The notes: a model not told the origin generated them from the sequence alone. A DNA stretch of 52,839 nt from Ectobacillus antri (GCF_003852715.1 NZ_RIAV01000020.1:1-52839), one strand, 5' to 3'; numbered from the stretch's first letter, positions 33,837 to 43,833 are shown. Numbers and translations are program-made.

Positions 33837-34587
33837 TTTTATATTGATTAGCAAGAATATGGTTTGGAACTTGCTCATAAACACTATCTTCTTGTACCTT
33901 ATCAATAATATAAAAACCATTACCGATATGATATGTGCCAGCTCCATCATGGGAGAAAACCTCATACGTTTCATTTGGCATAACCTGTTTGATCGGATAA
34001 TAAACTCCATTTAAATCGCGCCAATATAACATGGTGCGATCCATTAAACGGATTCTCCCAACTTGATGAGATTGTACCTTTTTTCCGCCCCAACTTGTTA
34101 CACGATATCCCATCTTATGGGCCATCATTTCCGGCGAAATATAAAATCGTTTAATGACTACCCTTGTATGCAGCGGCACTCTATCATACAACCATTGAAT
34201 GTTACGATCATTCATGCGAATGCATCCATTTGATTCATATGTGCCTACAGAATATTCTTTATTCGTGCCATGAATACCGTATTCTTTATAATTAAGCCCC
34301 ATCCACCTTGTACCGAGAGGATTGTTCCAAGCACCGCCTTCAATCTTCTTTCGATGATATCTCTTATTTTTATACTTATTAGCAATTAAAAACTTCCCCT
34401 CCGGCGTAGGTGTTTCCTTTTTACCTGTTGAAACAGGAAACGTTCGTATATAATTGCCGTTTTCAAAATACCATAGTTGGTTTGTTTCAATGTTAATTAA
34501 AATCAGATGATCTGGAAGTGCTGCTCGTACTTCTAGAGGTAAAAACAGTACCATAATCAATATGAATAAAACCCTCAACTTCTTCAT
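33817..34587 (-). CDS. Secreted L,D-transpeptidase (YkuD domain)
   Basis: A 256-residue exported protein. A signal peptide (about 1-22, ending VRA) is followed by a YkuD domain: LILINIETNQLWYFENG, EGKFLIANKY, then YGIHGTNKEYSVGTYESNGC with His, Ser and the catalytic Cys. Such enzymes make 3-3 crosslinks in peptidoglycan or attach proteins to it. The C-terminal 90 residues look like an additional domain. I chose ATG at 34587 because the signal peptide begins there; longer reading overlaps the SDR gene upstream. The ribosome site is weak, and it lies 7 bp after the SDR stop, so it may be translated with it. Confidence 0.85.
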   Translation of the reverse strand: MKKLRVLFILIMVLFLPLEVRAALPDHLILINIETNQLWYFENGNYIRTFPVSTGKKETPTPEGKFLIANKYKNKRYHRKKIEGGAWNNPLGTRWMGLNYKEYGIHGTNKEYSVGTYESNGCIRMNDRNIQWLYDRVPLHTRVVIKRFYISPEMMAHKMGYRVTSWGGKKVQSHQVGRIRLMDRTMLYWRDLNGVYYPIKQVMPNETYEVFSHDGAGTYHIGNGFYIIDKVQEDSVYEQVPNHILANQYKRKQGVL

Positions 34588-34594
34588 CCCTAGC

Positions 34595-35449
34595 TTACCC
34601 AATAATGGTCCCACCGTTGACATGAAGCATTTGTCCCGACACATAAGAAGAATCAGCTGATGCCAAATATACATAAGCTGGAGCCAGCTCATAAGGTTGA
34701 CCTGGTCGTCCCATCGGTGAATCGCTACCAAATTCAGATACCTTTTTGCTATCAAAACTCGCTGGAATAAGTGGGGTCCATATCGGACCAGGTGCAACAC
34801 CGTTCACGCGAATTCCTTGTTTCATAAGAGATTTTGCCAATGATTTTGTAAACGTAACAATTGCTCCCTTTGTAGAAGAATAATCCAGAAGCTGTTCGTT
34901 TCCCTCATAAGCAGTAATGGAGGTTGTATTAATAATAGCGTCTCCTGCTTTCATGTGCGGCAGAGCCGCTTTGGTTGTACAAAAATAGGAAAAAACGTTG
35001 ATTTTGAATGTTTTCTCCCACTGATCCGCAGTAAGTTCAAGTAAATTTTGACACGGATAGTGCTGGGCAATGTTATTTACCAGAATATTAAGACCACCTA
35101 ATTGCGATACTGTTTGTGCTACTATATTTTTACATTGTGTCTCCTCACTTAAATCGCCAGCCAGCAACAAACATTTCACACCTTGACTCTCCACAATACG
35201 CTTTGTTTCATTTGCATCTTCATGCTCATCTAAATAAGCAATCGCAACATGCGCTCCTTCTTTGGCAAACGCTACGGCCACAGCTCGACCGATACCGCTG
35301 TCTCCACCTGTAATTAACGCATATTTCCCCTGTAATTTCCCTGAACCTGTATAACCCTGATCAAACTGCGGCAGAGGATTCATCAGAGATTCAATCCCTG
35401 GTTGCTTTTTTTGGTGTTGTGGGGGTTGAATCTGCTTCTTATTTGCCAT
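34595..35449 (-). CDS. SDR family oxidoreductase, YhdF/YghA-like
   Basis: A 284-residue short-chain dehydrogenase of the long N-terminal type (QIQPPQHQKKQPGIESLMNP precedes the fold). It has TGGDSGIGRAVA (NAD(P) binding), NNIAQHY, catalytic Ser in NTTSITAYEG, and DYSSTKGA (the YxxxK variant reads Y then SSTK). Relatives are glucose or general alcohol dehydrogenases of stress regulons; the substrate is unknown. ATG at 35449 follows AAAGGAG. Confidence 0.85.
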   Translation of the reverse strand: MANKKQIQPPQHQKKQPGIESLMNPLPQFDQGYTGSGKLQGKYALITGGDSGIGRAVAVAFAKEGAHVAIAYLDEHEDANETKRIVESQGVKCLLLAGDLSEETQCKNIVAQTVSQLGGLNILVNNIAQHYPCQNLLELTADQWEKTFKINVFSYFCTTKAALPHMKAGDAIINTTSITAYEGNEQLLDYSSTKGAIVTFTKSLAKSLMKQGIRVNGVAPGPIWTPLIPASFDSKKVSEFGSDSPMGRPGQPYELAPAYVYLASADSSYVSGQMLHVNGGTIIG

Positions 35450-35657
35450 CGTTCGTTGCTCCTTTCTATTACATAAACTAATACAAGCTTTGCTCATTTA
35501 TATAGAATGTACATAAGAAGTCAAAATATAAAAGGATTGTACATAATAGTTAAAAATGCTTCATACAAAAAGAAACTATGTTGCCGATAAAACTCATCAA
35601 TTTCTTAACGATACCTGTAAGAACAATAAAAAACATTCGATTTTTTTAAAAAAACTC

Positions 35658-35686
35658 TTGCTAAATCAAACATTACCGAATAATAT
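35658..35686 (+). promoter_or_regulatory. Promoter of the purine permease gene
   Basis: TTGCTA (35658-35663), a 17-bp spacer and TAATAT (35681-35686). ACCGAATAAT overlapping the -10 resembles a PurBox half-site, but a second correctly spaced one was not found, and no purine riboswitch was seen. Confidence 0.5.
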
Positions 35687-35732
35687 ATATAACTGTTGTG
35701 ATTATTATTCGTAAAAAAGGAAGGTTACAAGT

Positions 35733-37034
35733 ATGTTTAATTTATCAGAGCATAAATCATCTGTAAAAACAGAAATTATTGCAGGTCTTACAACCTTTTT
35801 AACAATGGCATATATCATTATCGTAAACCCCGTTATTTTAGCGGATGCAGGTGTGCCGTTTCAGCAAGGTTTTACAGCTACAGTAATTGCAGCAGTTATC
35901 GGTACACTATGCATGGCGTTTTTTGCTAATCTGCCAATTGCAATTGCACCCGGCATGGGATTAAATGCCTATTTTGCTTATTCTGTTGTAAAAGCGAATG
36001 AAGATGTAACATTTGCAATTGCATTTTCCGCAGTATTTGTCACTGGTATGATTTTTCTTGTATTATCTTTAACAAAATTCCGTACAAAACTAATGGAAGC
36101 TATTCCTGAAAACTTAAAGCATGCAATTACAGCTGGTATTGGTTTGTTCATCGCTTTTATCGGCCTTCGTTTAACAGGTATCATTACAAAACATCCTTCC
36201 AATCTGGTTGGCCTGGGAGACTTACACTCCGCTCCTGTTATTTTGGCATTGGTGGGGCTTGCAGTAACTATTATGTTAATGTCCCTTAACGTTCGAGGCG
36301 CGTTGTTTATCGGGATGCTAATTACAGGTATTATCGCGTACTTCACAAAACAATTATCCTTTACAAAAGGCGTAATGTCATTGCCACAATTACCAGAGGG
36401 TATTATAGTTGCAAATCCAATTACAGCAATTTCCGATGTAGTTCAATATGGTCTATACGGCGTTGTGTTTTCATTTTTGCTTGTTACATTATTTGATACA
36501 ACAGGTACACTTCTTGGTGTAGCACAGCAAGCTGGTCTTGTGAAAAATGGTAAGTTGCCGAATGGCGGACGTGCCATGATTTCTGACTCTATTTCAACAA
36601 CTGTTGGTGCCATGTTTGGGACAAGCCCGACAACTGCATATATTGAATCCTCTGCTGGCGTTGCTGCAGGTGGACGTACAGGTTTAACTGCACTTGTTGT
36701 TGCTACTCTTTTTGCAGTAGCAGCTTTATTCAGTCCGCTAGTTGGTGCTGTATCTGGCGTTGCAGCAATTACATCGCCATCACTCATTATCGTGGGCTGC
36801 TTAATGATGGGGGCTGTTCGTCATATTGAGTGGAATGATTTTGATGAAGCGTTCCCTGCATTCTTAGTTATTCTCAGTATGCCACTAACATCCAGCATTG
36901 CGACAGGTATCGCCCTTGGCTTTATTTCCTATCCGCTGATGAAGATTGTGAAAGGAAAATTCCGTGCAGTACATCCATTAGTGTATGTGTTCGCTGTATT
37001 GTTCCTATATCAACTTGTATTTTTACCTCACTAA
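35733..37034 (+). CDS. AzgA-type purine (hypoxanthine/guanine) permease
   Basis: A 433-residue membrane protein with about twelve segments. It starts MFNLSEHKSSVKTEIIAGLT and has FLTMAYIIIVNPVIL, the IAPGMGLNAYF motif, and FVTLF-like LFDTTGTLLGVA. These match the NCS2/AzgA transporters PbuG and PbuO of B. subtilis (about 432-440 residues); either could be the orthologue. It imports hypoxanthine and guanine (possibly adenine) with protons. ATG at 35733 follows AAGGAAGG. It is monocistronic with its own terminator. Confidence 0.88.
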   Translation: MFNLSEHKSSVKTEIIAGLTTFLTMAYIIIVNPVILADAGVPFQQGFTATVIAAVIGTLCMAFFANLPIAIAPGMGLNAYFAYSVVKANEDVTFAIAFSAVFVTGMIFLVLSLTKFRTKLMEAIPENLKHAITAGIGLFIAFIGLRLTGIITKHPSNLVGLGDLHSAPVILALVGLAVTIMLMSLNVRGALFIGMLITGIIAYFTKQLSFTKGVMSLPQLPEGIIVANPITAISDVVQYGLYGVVFSFLLVTLFDTTGTLLGVAQQAGLVKNGKLPNGGRAMISDSISTTVGAMFGTSPTTAYIESSAGVAAGGRTGLTALVVATLFAVAALFSPLVGAVSGVAAITSPSLIIVGCLMMGAVRHIEWNDFDEAFPAFLVILSMPLTSSIATGIALGFISYPLMKIVKGKFRAVHPLVYVFAVLFLYQLVFLPH

Positions 37035-37037
37035 GTG

Positions 37038-37062
37038 AAAGGTCGCATATTGCGGCCTTTTT
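37038..37062 (+). terminator. Terminator of the purine permease gene
   Basis: AAAGGTCGCA, loop TAT, TGCGGCCTTT then TT. Confidence 0.75.
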
Positions 37063-37146
37063 ACTATTTCTTTTATAAGATAGACATATAAAATCCGGAT
37101 TTTGATAAGCCACATATAACCGTAACAAAATATATCACAAAAAATA

Positions 37147-37175
37147 TTGACAGATAGAAAGAAAAGTCCGATAAT
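37147..37175 (+). promoter_or_regulatory. SigA-type promoter of the S-box transcript
   Basis: TTGACA (37147-37152), a 17-bp spacer and GATAAT (37170-37175). Confidence 0.7.
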
Positions 37176-37197
37176 TTAAAACAGTTCTATATCAAAT

Positions 37198-37356
37198 TTC
37201 TTATCAAGAGCAGGTGGAGGGACGAGCCCTACGAAGCCCGGCAACCGACCCATTTATGGGCACGGTGCTAATTCTTGCAGCGCGAACGCGCTGAGGGATA
37301 AGAGCTGAAAAGTAATCAGCGACGCCGCCTTTTCTTGTGTAAAGGCGGCTTTTTTG
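37198..37356 (+). promoter_or_regulatory. SAM-I (S-box) riboswitch with terminator
   Basis: The aptamer (about 37198-37303) has CTTATCAAGAG..GGTGGAGGGA, the invariant GAAGCCCGGCAACC, GGTGCTAATTC and closing GGATAAGAG. The terminator is GCCGCCTTT / AAAGGCGGC (37324-37349) followed by TTTTTT. SAM binding turns expression off. The controlled genes are the sugar-type ABC importer that follows. Confidence 0.95.
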
Positions 37357-37395
37357 CGTCTACACCGTTCTTGATAAATCAGGAGGAAAAACAAA

Positions 37396-38505
37396 ATGAA
37401 AAAATGGGCAAAAGCTATCTTACTTACATCCGTATTAACACTTGTAGCGTGCACAAACGAGCAGGATGCTGCACCAACGCAAAAACAAACTTCTACTAAG
37501 CAAGAACAAAAAGCAACAGTATCCACCAACACCGAGATTCCTGACAAAGTACAAAAGCCTTTAAAAATTGCTTTAATTATGCAAATGTCGATTGGTACTT
37601 TCTCATCTCAATATATTGAAGGTGTAAAAAAGCAGGTAGAGGCATTCGGTGGTACGGTACAGGTGTATAACTCCGATAATGATTTAGCCAAAATGGCTAC
37701 AAACTTAGATACGGCTATCAATGCTAAGGTAGACGGTATCTTAATTGACCATGGTCGCTCTGAGGCACTAAAAAACGGTGTGGAAAAAGCTTTGGCCGCA
37801 AACATTCCTGTTGTTGCATTTGATAACGATTTGCGCTTGCCAGGTGTTACTGTTATTGATCAGGATGACTACAGTTTAGCATGGAAATCACTAAAAACAT
37901 TGGCTGAAGATTTGAACGGGACAGGTGAAATCGCTGTACTTTGGGTAGGCGGTTTTGCACCAATGGAAAGACGTAGCACAATGATTGATGCCTTTTATAA
38001 ACGTTACCCAAATATAAAAGAAGTTGCTCGCTTTGGAACGGCTTCTAACAACACGGCTTTGGATACACAAACGCAAGTAGAGGCGTTGCTGAAAAAATAT
38101 CCGAAAAAAGGAGACCTTGATGCTATCTTTGCTACATGGGATGAATTTGCAAAAGGTGCTACTAAAGCTCTAGAGCAAGCTGGTCGAACAGATATTAAAG
38201 TGTATGGAATAGATTTAAGCAATGAAGACTTGCAGCTAATCCAGAAAGAGAATTCTCCTTGGGCAGCTACAGCAGCAACCAATCCAGCAGAAGTAGGAAG
38301 AATTCAAACACGTTTCTTGTATCAAAAGGTTGCAGGAGAAAAAACACCTGACGTGTATAGTTTAGAACCATATCTAGTAAAGAAAGATCAGTTACCATCT
38401 GAAGTTGTTACAATGGACGGTCTAGAAAAGTATATTCCAGGTTGGGGTACTTCACAAGCAGCTTACTCCCCATGGATGAGCAAACTGGAAAAGGAGCAGA
38501 AATAA
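37396..38505 (+). CDS. Substrate-binding lipoprotein of a sugar-type ABC importer
   Basis: A 369-residue lipoprotein: signal MKKWAKAILLTSVLTLVAC with Cys at 19, then a linker rich in Gln and Thr, then a type I periplasmic-binding fold (KIALIMQMSIGTFSSQYIEG) as in RbsB and LuxP-like proteins. It is the first gene of an ABC operon under a SAM-I riboswitch. That context suggests a sugar-containing sulfur compound, such as methylthioribose or a related SAM by-product, rather than ribose. The substrate is inferred. ATG at 37396 follows AGGAGG. Confidence 0.82.
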   Translation: MKKWAKAILLTSVLTLVACTNEQDAAPTQKQTSTKQEQKATVSTNTEIPDKVQKPLKIALIMQMSIGTFSSQYIEGVKKQVEAFGGTVQVYNSDNDLAKMATNLDTAINAKVDGILIDHGRSEALKNGVEKALAANIPVVAFDNDLRLPGVTVIDQDDYSLAWKSLKTLAEDLNGTGEIAVLWVGGFAPMERRSTMIDAFYKRYPNIKEVARFGTASNNTALDTQTQVEALLKKYPKKGDLDAIFATWDEFAKGATKALEQAGRTDIKVYGIDLSNEDLQLIQKENSPWAATAATNPAEVGRIQTRFLYQKVAGEKTPDVYSLEPYLVKKDQLPSEVVTMDGLEKYIPGWGTSQAAYSPWMSKLEKEQK

Positions 38506-39968
38506 TGAGTTTGGCATTGCAGCACATCACACACAGTTACACAAACGTGCCTGTCATTGCAGATATTACATTTACAATTGAGCGGGGTACTGTTCATGCT
38601 CTACTTGGTATGAACGGCGCGGGAAAAAGCACAATTTTACGAATATTAGCGGGAGATTTCTCTCCCCTCTCTGGCTCTATTCAGCTGGACAATAAAACGA
38701 TTCCCTTACAATCACCAAAACAAGCTCATGAAAAAGGTATTGCATTTGTCGCACAAGAAGTAGATCACGCTCTTATGTCAGAACTATCCGTACTTGAAAA
38801 TGTACTTCTCAATCAAATCGTTCGCGAAAAGCGAATTTATTTTTCAACAAAAGCAAAAGAACAAGAAGCAAAGCTCTTACTAAAACGCGTCGGACTGAAC
38901 ATTAATGTAAAACAACCAATCTCACAATGTTCACTTTATGAAAAGCAACTCATTTTAATTGCGAGGGCACTATCTGATGATGTCCAATTTTTATTGTTGG
39001 ATGAACCTACTTCAGCTCTCGGCCCAAAAGAAGCACAACATTTAATAGAGTTGATTCATTCACTGAAGAGACAGGGTGTTGGTATTCTTCTTGTATCGCA
39101 TCGTTTATCCGAAATCAGACAGCTAGCAGATAAAATGACACTCCTGCGTAATGGGCATGTAGTTTGTACTGCTTCTCCCGCCACTATGACGGATGAAGAT
39201 ATTGTTACTGCAATAGCTGGTCCTATAAATCATGCCAAACGCTTAGAAAAAAATCTGGCAACAGCGGAGAATTTATTGGAACATCGTGCACTTCACGTTA
39301 AAGAAGGAGAGGTCCTGGTCATCTATGGCCTCTTGGGAAGCGGTAAATCTAATCTGGCTGAAACACTATTTGGCGCCCGTGACCCTGTTCAAGTTACCAT
39401 CAATGGAACGAAGCAACGCTTTTGTACCCCCTCTGATGCTATTCGTGCGGGTTTGGCATTTGTACCTGAAGAACGGCGCAAACAAGGCCTTTTTCTAAAT
39501 GAAAGTATAAGCAATCATTTGTCACTTCATCGCAAAGGTCTGTTGCGTACAAAAACTGAAGAAAGACACGCCCTAGAGATAAGTGAACAATTTCATATCC
39601 AACCAAGAACCATACATGTACAGGTTGCTAATTTAAGCGGGGGCAATCAACAAAAAGTTTCTATTGCAAAATGGGCTGGCTTCCAATCTAAAGTTTTCAT
39701 TTTGGATGAGCCTACAAAAGGCATTGATGTTGCAGCAAAGCAAGATGTATTTCGTTTTATTACAGACGTTACACAAAGAGGAGCCGCTGTTCTGTATTTT
39801 ACCGCAGAACAAGATGAAGCATTACAAATTGCTGATCGTATTCTCATTATGTGTAAAGGTGAGATTATTACAGAAGTATTCCCGCAGGAAACCGATGCAG
39901 CAGAACTGCTATGGTTAGCGGAAGGAGGAGAAATCATTGGCAGTAACCATTCATACAAAACTCTCTAA
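38505..39968 (+). CDS. Sugar-type ABC transporter ATPase (RbsA-like, two domains)
   Basis: A 487-residue protein with two ATPase domains. The first has Walker A GMNGAGKST, a degenerate signature (CSLYEKQ) and Walker B FLLLDEPTSAL. The second has a degenerate Walker A GLLGSGKSN, signature LSGGNQQKV and Walker B VFILDEPTKGID. This asymmetry is usual for RbsA/MglA proteins. ATG at 38505 overlaps the last base of the binding-protein stop and follows AAAAGGAG. It energises the permease encoded next. Confidence 0.87.
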   Translation: MSLALQHITHSYTNVPVIADITFTIERGTVHALLGMNGAGKSTILRILAGDFSPLSGSIQLDNKTIPLQSPKQAHEKGIAFVAQEVDHALMSELSVLENVLLNQIVREKRIYFSTKAKEQEAKLLLKRVGLNINVKQPISQCSLYEKQLILIARALSDDVQFLLLDEPTSALGPKEAQHLIELIHSLKRQGVGILLVSHRLSEIRQLADKMTLLRNGHVVCTASPATMTDEDIVTAIAGPINHAKRLEKNLATAENLLEHRALHVKEGEVLVIYGLLGSGKSNLAETLFGARDPVQVTINGTKQRFCTPSDAIRAGLAFVPEERRKQGLFLNESISNHLSLHRKGLLRTKTEERHALEISEQFHIQPRTIHVQVANLSGGNQQKVSIAKWAGFQSKVFILDEPTKGIDVAAKQDVFRFITDVTQRGAAVLYFTAEQDEALQIADRILIMCKGEIITEVFPQETDAAELLWLAEGGEIIGSNHSYKTL

Positions 39969-40926
39969 AAAGCCAGCTATTAAACAAGGTCTTTATCAAT
40001 TTGGAACAATCGGCATAATTCTTGCTGTTACAGCCTTTTTTGCTCTTATGAATGAATCGTTTTTGACGTATCAAAATATAAGCGATATTTTGCGTTCTAT
40101 CTCTATTGTAACACTGTTAGCAATTGGTGTTACATTTACTCTTGTGGTAGATGGCTTTGATCTGTCTGTTGGTGCGACTGCCAGCTTGGCTACTGTCACA
40201 AGTGCAGCTGCTCTTGTACTGTACCGACAGGAGCTGTTGGTAGCACTTCTCATCCCATTGCTATGCGGGCTTCTCGTTGGGTTGCTCAACGCCTTTCTTG
40301 TTGTACGCATTAAGCTACCTGATTTATTAGCAACACTCAGCGTGATGTACATCATCAGCGGACTACAATTAACACTTACAAAAGGATCTTCTATATATGA
40401 AGGCATGGCAGGCGCCACCGGACGCTTTATTCCGTCCTTTCTCTTTATTGGTCAAGGCTCTGTCCTCGGTATTCCTGTACCGGTCGTTATCATGTTACTT
40501 GTATCTGCAATTGCTTATGTATTTTTAGAAAAAACCACATACGGTCGCATGTTCTACATGACGGGAAGCAACCGAGAAGCTGCACGATTAGCTGGGATTC
40601 CAACAAATCGCTATCGTTTGTATGCATATGGCATTAGCGGTTTATTCGCAGCTCTCGGAGGGATTGTGCTTACAAGTCGAATTGGGACGGGGCAAGTATC
40701 AGCTGGAGGACCGTTGCTTATGGATGCGGTAGCAGCTGCCTATATTGGCTACGCCATATTTGGAGCCAAAAAACCGAATATAATTGGAACCGTACTTGGC
40801 TCTGTTTTAATCGGTATTATTTTAAATGGCTTGACCATGATGAATGTGCCCTACTATGCACAAGATATTATTAAAGGAAGTATTTTAGTCGCTGCCTTAG
40901 CGTTTTCTTTCGCAAGCAAAAAATAA
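39937..40926 (+). CDS. Sugar-type ABC transporter permease (RbsC-like)
   Basis: A 329-residue membrane protein with about eight to ten segments and RbsC-family features: SISIVTLLAIGVTFTLVVDG near 50, FDLSVGATASL, and GSNREAARLAGIPTNRYRL near 210. It starts with TTG at 39937 behind GGAGGAG and overlaps the ATPase gene by 32 bp. It forms the channel of the SAM-regulated importer. Confidence 0.87.
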   Translation: MAVTIHTKLSKKPAIKQGLYQFGTIGIILAVTAFFALMNESFLTYQNISDILRSISIVTLLAIGVTFTLVVDGFDLSVGATASLATVTSAAALVLYRQELLVALLIPLLCGLLVGLLNAFLVVRIKLPDLLATLSVMYIISGLQLTLTKGSSIYEGMAGATGRFIPSFLFIGQGSVLGIPVPVVIMLLVSAIAYVFLEKTTYGRMFYMTGSNREAARLAGIPTNRYRLYAYGISGLFAALGGIVLTSRIGTGQVSAGGPLLMDAVAAAYIGYAIFGAKKPNIIGTVLGSVLIGIILNGLTMMNVPYYAQDIIKGSILVAALAFSFASKK

Positions 40927-40956
40927 AGAGTCTGGGACAAAAGGCTTTAGCCAAAG

Positions 40957-41015
40957 AAAAATCCGAACTATTGGTCGGAATTCTCTACACAGAATTCGAT
41001 TGAGTTCGGATTTTT
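40957..41015. terminator. Long compound hairpin, terminator
   Basis: AAAAATCCGAACT (40957-40969) pairs with AGTTCGGATTTTT (41003-41015), with an inner AGAATTC pair. It closes the ABC operon. The preceding GTCTGGGACAAAA is reminiscent of intergenic repeats in Firmicutes. Confidence 0.7.
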
Positions 41016-41087
41016 CCTTTATGAGTGTTCGTTATTTTCTATTCTTTCGGCTTTAGAGTTACATGATGCAGTGATGTCCCGGCCTCT

Positions 41088-41939
41088 TTATTTTTCAAGA
41101 AAAGCTAGTAAATCTTCATATAAGCGATCCGCATCTTTATAGCCTTGGTCATACAGTGCAGCTAGTTTTTTTGCATCTTTTTCCATTCTATCAACCTCAA
41201 GAGGCTCTGTTGGACGAATGATAAAGATATTCCCCTTCTTTTCTTCTTCATGAATATATGCGAGTGTTTCATTGTAAACTTGATAGCGTTCAAGCATTGC
41301 GCGTACAAGCTCAGGATAGCGTTTGTACGAACGCTTCGCAACCCAGCCAAACTTGGACCTTTGCTTTTGATAACCTTCGTTTCTTGTTAGCACTAGAACA
41401 ATCTTTGTGTTGCCGTCTGCCTGCGCTTTGCGAATAGGAATTGGGTCAGCAATACCCCCATCAAGCAACTTTCTTCCACGCAACTCTACAATCGGCGCAA
41501 TAAAGGGAAGGGAACTCGATGCGCGTAGCATCAGCATAATTTCCTCTTCTGTTCCATCCTTTTCGAAATAAGCGGGTTTTCCTGTCATAACGTCTGTTGT
41601 TCCAATTACAAAACGTTCAGTGCCTGTACGGTACGCTTCAAAATCAAATGGCACATGTTTGGTAGGAATTTCATTAAAAATGAAATCCATATCAAATAAT
41701 TGTCCTTTGCGGAACAGATTTTTATAGGATAAATATTGAGGGTGTCCGATATACCCAATATTTACACGGCGATTTCGTTCTTTTTGCCTCGCTAAATACG
41801 AGGCTGCATTACAAGCGCCCGCTGAAACACCAATTACATAAGGAAAATAGATATTTTTATCCATAAAAAACTCTAATACGCCCGCCGTATATACACCGCG
41901 CATGCCACCGCCTTCTAATACTAGACCTGTCTGTTCCAT
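41088..41939 (-). CDS. Patatin-like phospholipase family protein
   Basis: A 283-residue hydrolase. The oxyanion GGGMRG (about 10-15), the nucleophile Ser in GVSAG (about residue 40) and the Asp in DGGIADPIP (about 158) form the patatin Ser-Asp dyad. It resembles YjjU-like bacterial patatins that probably act on lipids. ATG at 41939 follows GGTGAAGGAG. It lies after the thiF end in the same direction, but about 120 bp apart, so it is probably a separate unit. Confidence 0.87.
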   Translation of the reverse strand: MEQTGLVLEGGGMRGVYTAGVLEFFMDKNIYFPYVIGVSAGACNAASYLARQKERNRRVNIGYIGHPQYLSYKNLFRKGQLFDMDFIFNEIPTKHVPFDFEAYRTGTERFVIGTTDVMTGKPAYFEKDGTEEEIMLMLRASSSLPFIAPIVELRGRKLLDGGIADPIPIRKAQADGNTKIVLVLTRNEGYQKQRSKFGWVAKRSYKRYPELVRAMLERYQVYNETLAYIHEEEKKGNIFIIRPTEPLEVDRMEKDAKKLAALYDQGYKDADRLYEDLLAFLEK

Positions 41940-42063
41940 AATGCCAACTCCTTCACCTCATGAACTAATGAAAAAACGACTGCACCTTGTCTTGGGCGCA
42001 ATCGTAATGGTTCTACGAATAGTATAACAATCCTTTAACTGGAAAGGAAAGTAATTTGTCCGA

Positions 42064-43068
42064 TTAACTGAAATATCTATGATACATACTCTTCGCTTCA
42101 GCAATGTTCTTTGTTCCATGTATAAATACGCGTCCATCTCGAAAGGCGGTACATTTTTTCCTTTCGGCCATGAAAGAAAGCAAATAATCATTTATAACTA
42201 GCCCGTCCACACGATGCTCTAGAAGTTGCTTATACTCTTCAAGTGGCAACTCTTGCTGTAAGCGAATTTGGACACTATCTCTGCCACATAGCACAACTGT
42301 TTGTGACAACGTTTTATGCAAGTATGGATAATGTGCTTTTGCTCCGCAAGAGGGGCAATTTTCGTTTCGTAATTTGCTGACATCAATTGCACTATACTCA
42401 TTTTTCCATACATCAAAGGACACGATTGTACGTCGTACCTCGTTGTCTGTTAACAGTTTCAATACTTCTGCAACTTGATAAGAAACCGTCATGGCTACCG
42501 CCGGCGAAATGACACCTATCGTATCACATGTCCCCATTCCAAGAGGCACCGTTTCTAGTAAGCAAGTTAAACAAGGAGTCTCTCTTGGCAAAAATGTATA
42601 TGTAATACCTTGACTGCCGATGCAAGCACCGTAAACCCAAGGTATCCGATGCTTTTGGGCGGCGTCATTGATAATAAAACGTGTCTCAAAATTATCCGTA
42701 GCATCTAATATAACATCTACCTTATATAACAATCGCTCTAGTACCGATGGTGTAACATCTTCTACATATGCTTTAATACGAATGTCTCCATTGATTTTCT
42801 CCAACCTGTTCTTGGCTGCAATCGCTTTTGGTATGTGTCTTTTGACATCTTCCTCATCGTACAACAGCTGTCTTTGCAAATTGCTCCAATCCACATAATC
42901 ACGATCCACAATGGTCAAACACCCTACCCCTGCCCGTGCTAGCATTTCAGCACCCATACTACCGAGGGCACCTGCCCCGATAATCAGAACATGTTTGTCA
43001 GCTAACTTTTTTTGTCCGTTTTTTCCAATTGACTGAAACGAAACTTGTCTTGCATACCGATCATTCAC
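42064..43068 (-). CDS. thiF: ThiF/MoeB-family adenylyltransferase
   Basis: A 334-residue E1-like enzyme. [17 protein letters not shown] binds [19 protein letters not shown] and DATDNFETR are the conserved family motifs, and the zinc site is CLTCLL..CPSC. It adenylates the C-terminal Gly of ThiS for sulfur transfer. It starts with GTG at 43068, overlapping thiG by 8 bp. It is the last gene of the thiamine operon seen here; no thiD follows. Confidence 0.9.
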   Translation of the reverse strand: MNDRYARQVSFQSIGKNGQKKLADKHVLIIGAGALGSMGAEMLARAGVGCLTIVDRDYVDWSNLQRQLLYDEEDVKRHIPKAIAAKNRLEKINGDIRIKAYVEDVTPSVLERLLYKVDVILDATDNFETRFIINDAAQKHRIPWVYGACIGSQGITYTFLPRETPCLTCLLETVPLGMGTCDTIGVISPAVAMTVSYQVAEVLKLLTDNEVRRTIVSFDVWKNEYSAIDVSKLRNENCPSCGAKAHYPYLHKTLSQTVVLCGRDSVQIRLQQELPLEEYKQLLEHRVDGLVINDYLLSFMAERKKCTAFRDGRVFIHGTKNIAEAKSMYHRYFS

Positions 43069-43831
43069 CGGTAATCATCCCTTCAAGAGGACTGCTTGCC
43101 GCAGCGTAACGCTTTTTCGGGATACGACCTGCTTCATATCCCATACGTCCCGCCTCTACTGCAAGCTTCATTGCATGCGCCATCATGATTGGGTCATTAG
43201 CACCGGATACTGCTGTATTAAGCAATACACCATCTGCACCAAGTTCCATTGCAAAAGCCGCATCTGCCGGACTACCAATTCCGGCATCCACAATAACAGG
43301 AACCTTTGCTTGCTCGATAATGAAGCGTAGATTCAACGGATTAACTATACCACGTCCTGAGCCGATAGGAGCTGCCGCTGGCATAACTGCATGAACCCCT
43401 AGTTCCTCCAAACGCTTAGCAAGCACCACATCATCAGAAATATATGGAAGTACCGTAAAGCCTTCCGCTAACAATATACGACATGCCTCAAATGTTTCAA
43501 AAGGATCCGGCAGAAGTGTTTTATCATCGCCAATGACCTCGACCTTAACCATATCACAGAGTCCTGAGGCTTTTGCCAGTTTTGCAATTCGTACAGCTTC
43601 TTCCGCCGTTTTGGCACCGGCAGTATTCGGAAGTAATGTATACTTTGTAACATCAAGCTTATCTAATAGATCAGGCTGATGTGCCTCAAAAATATTCATG
43701 CGTCTTACCGCAAACGTTAAAATCTCTGCTTCCGATACTGCAACAGCCTGCTTTTGTACATCGTAATCATGAAACTTCCCTGTTCCTAATAAAAGTCTGG
43801 ACTGAAAAGAAAACTCTCCTATTTTTAACAT
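43061..43831 (-). CDS. thiG: Thiazole synthase
   Basis: A 256-residue TIM-barrel enzyme that condenses deoxyxylulose-5-P, ThiS thiocarboxylate and dehydroglycine (from ThiO) into the thiazole ring. It carries [36 protein letters not shown] with the active Lys, and [24 protein letters not shown] at 43831 is favoured because GGAGG lies 9 bp upstream inside thiS; a TTG two codons earlier is possible. Its reading overlaps thiS at the start and thiF at the end. Confidence 0.93.
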   Translation of the reverse strand: MLKIGEFSFQSRLLLGTGKFHDYDVQKQAVAVSEAEILTFAVRRMNIFEAHQPDLLDKLDVTKYTLLPNTAGAKTAEEAVRIAKLAKASGLCDMVKVEVIGDDKTLLPDPFETFEACRILLAEGFTVLPYISDDVVLAKRLEELGVHAVMPAAAPIGSGRGIVNPLNLRFIIEQAKVPVIVDAGIGSPADAAFAMELGADGVLLNTAVSGANDPIMMAHAMKLAVEAGRMGYEAGRIPKKRYAAASSPLEGMITGE

Positions 43832-43833
43832 CT

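Noticed and set aside
35521-35732. Purine riboswitch or PurR box pair before the purine permease
   Set aside because: The conserved guanine/adenine aptamer loops are absent. Two PurBox-like half-sites exist but the spacing is wrong, so regulation by PurR is only a weak possibility.
40921-41015. Mobile element at the long hairpin after the SAM-regulated transporter
   Set aside because: It is a long nested hairpin with T and A tracts but no flanking direct repeats; a terminator explains it.
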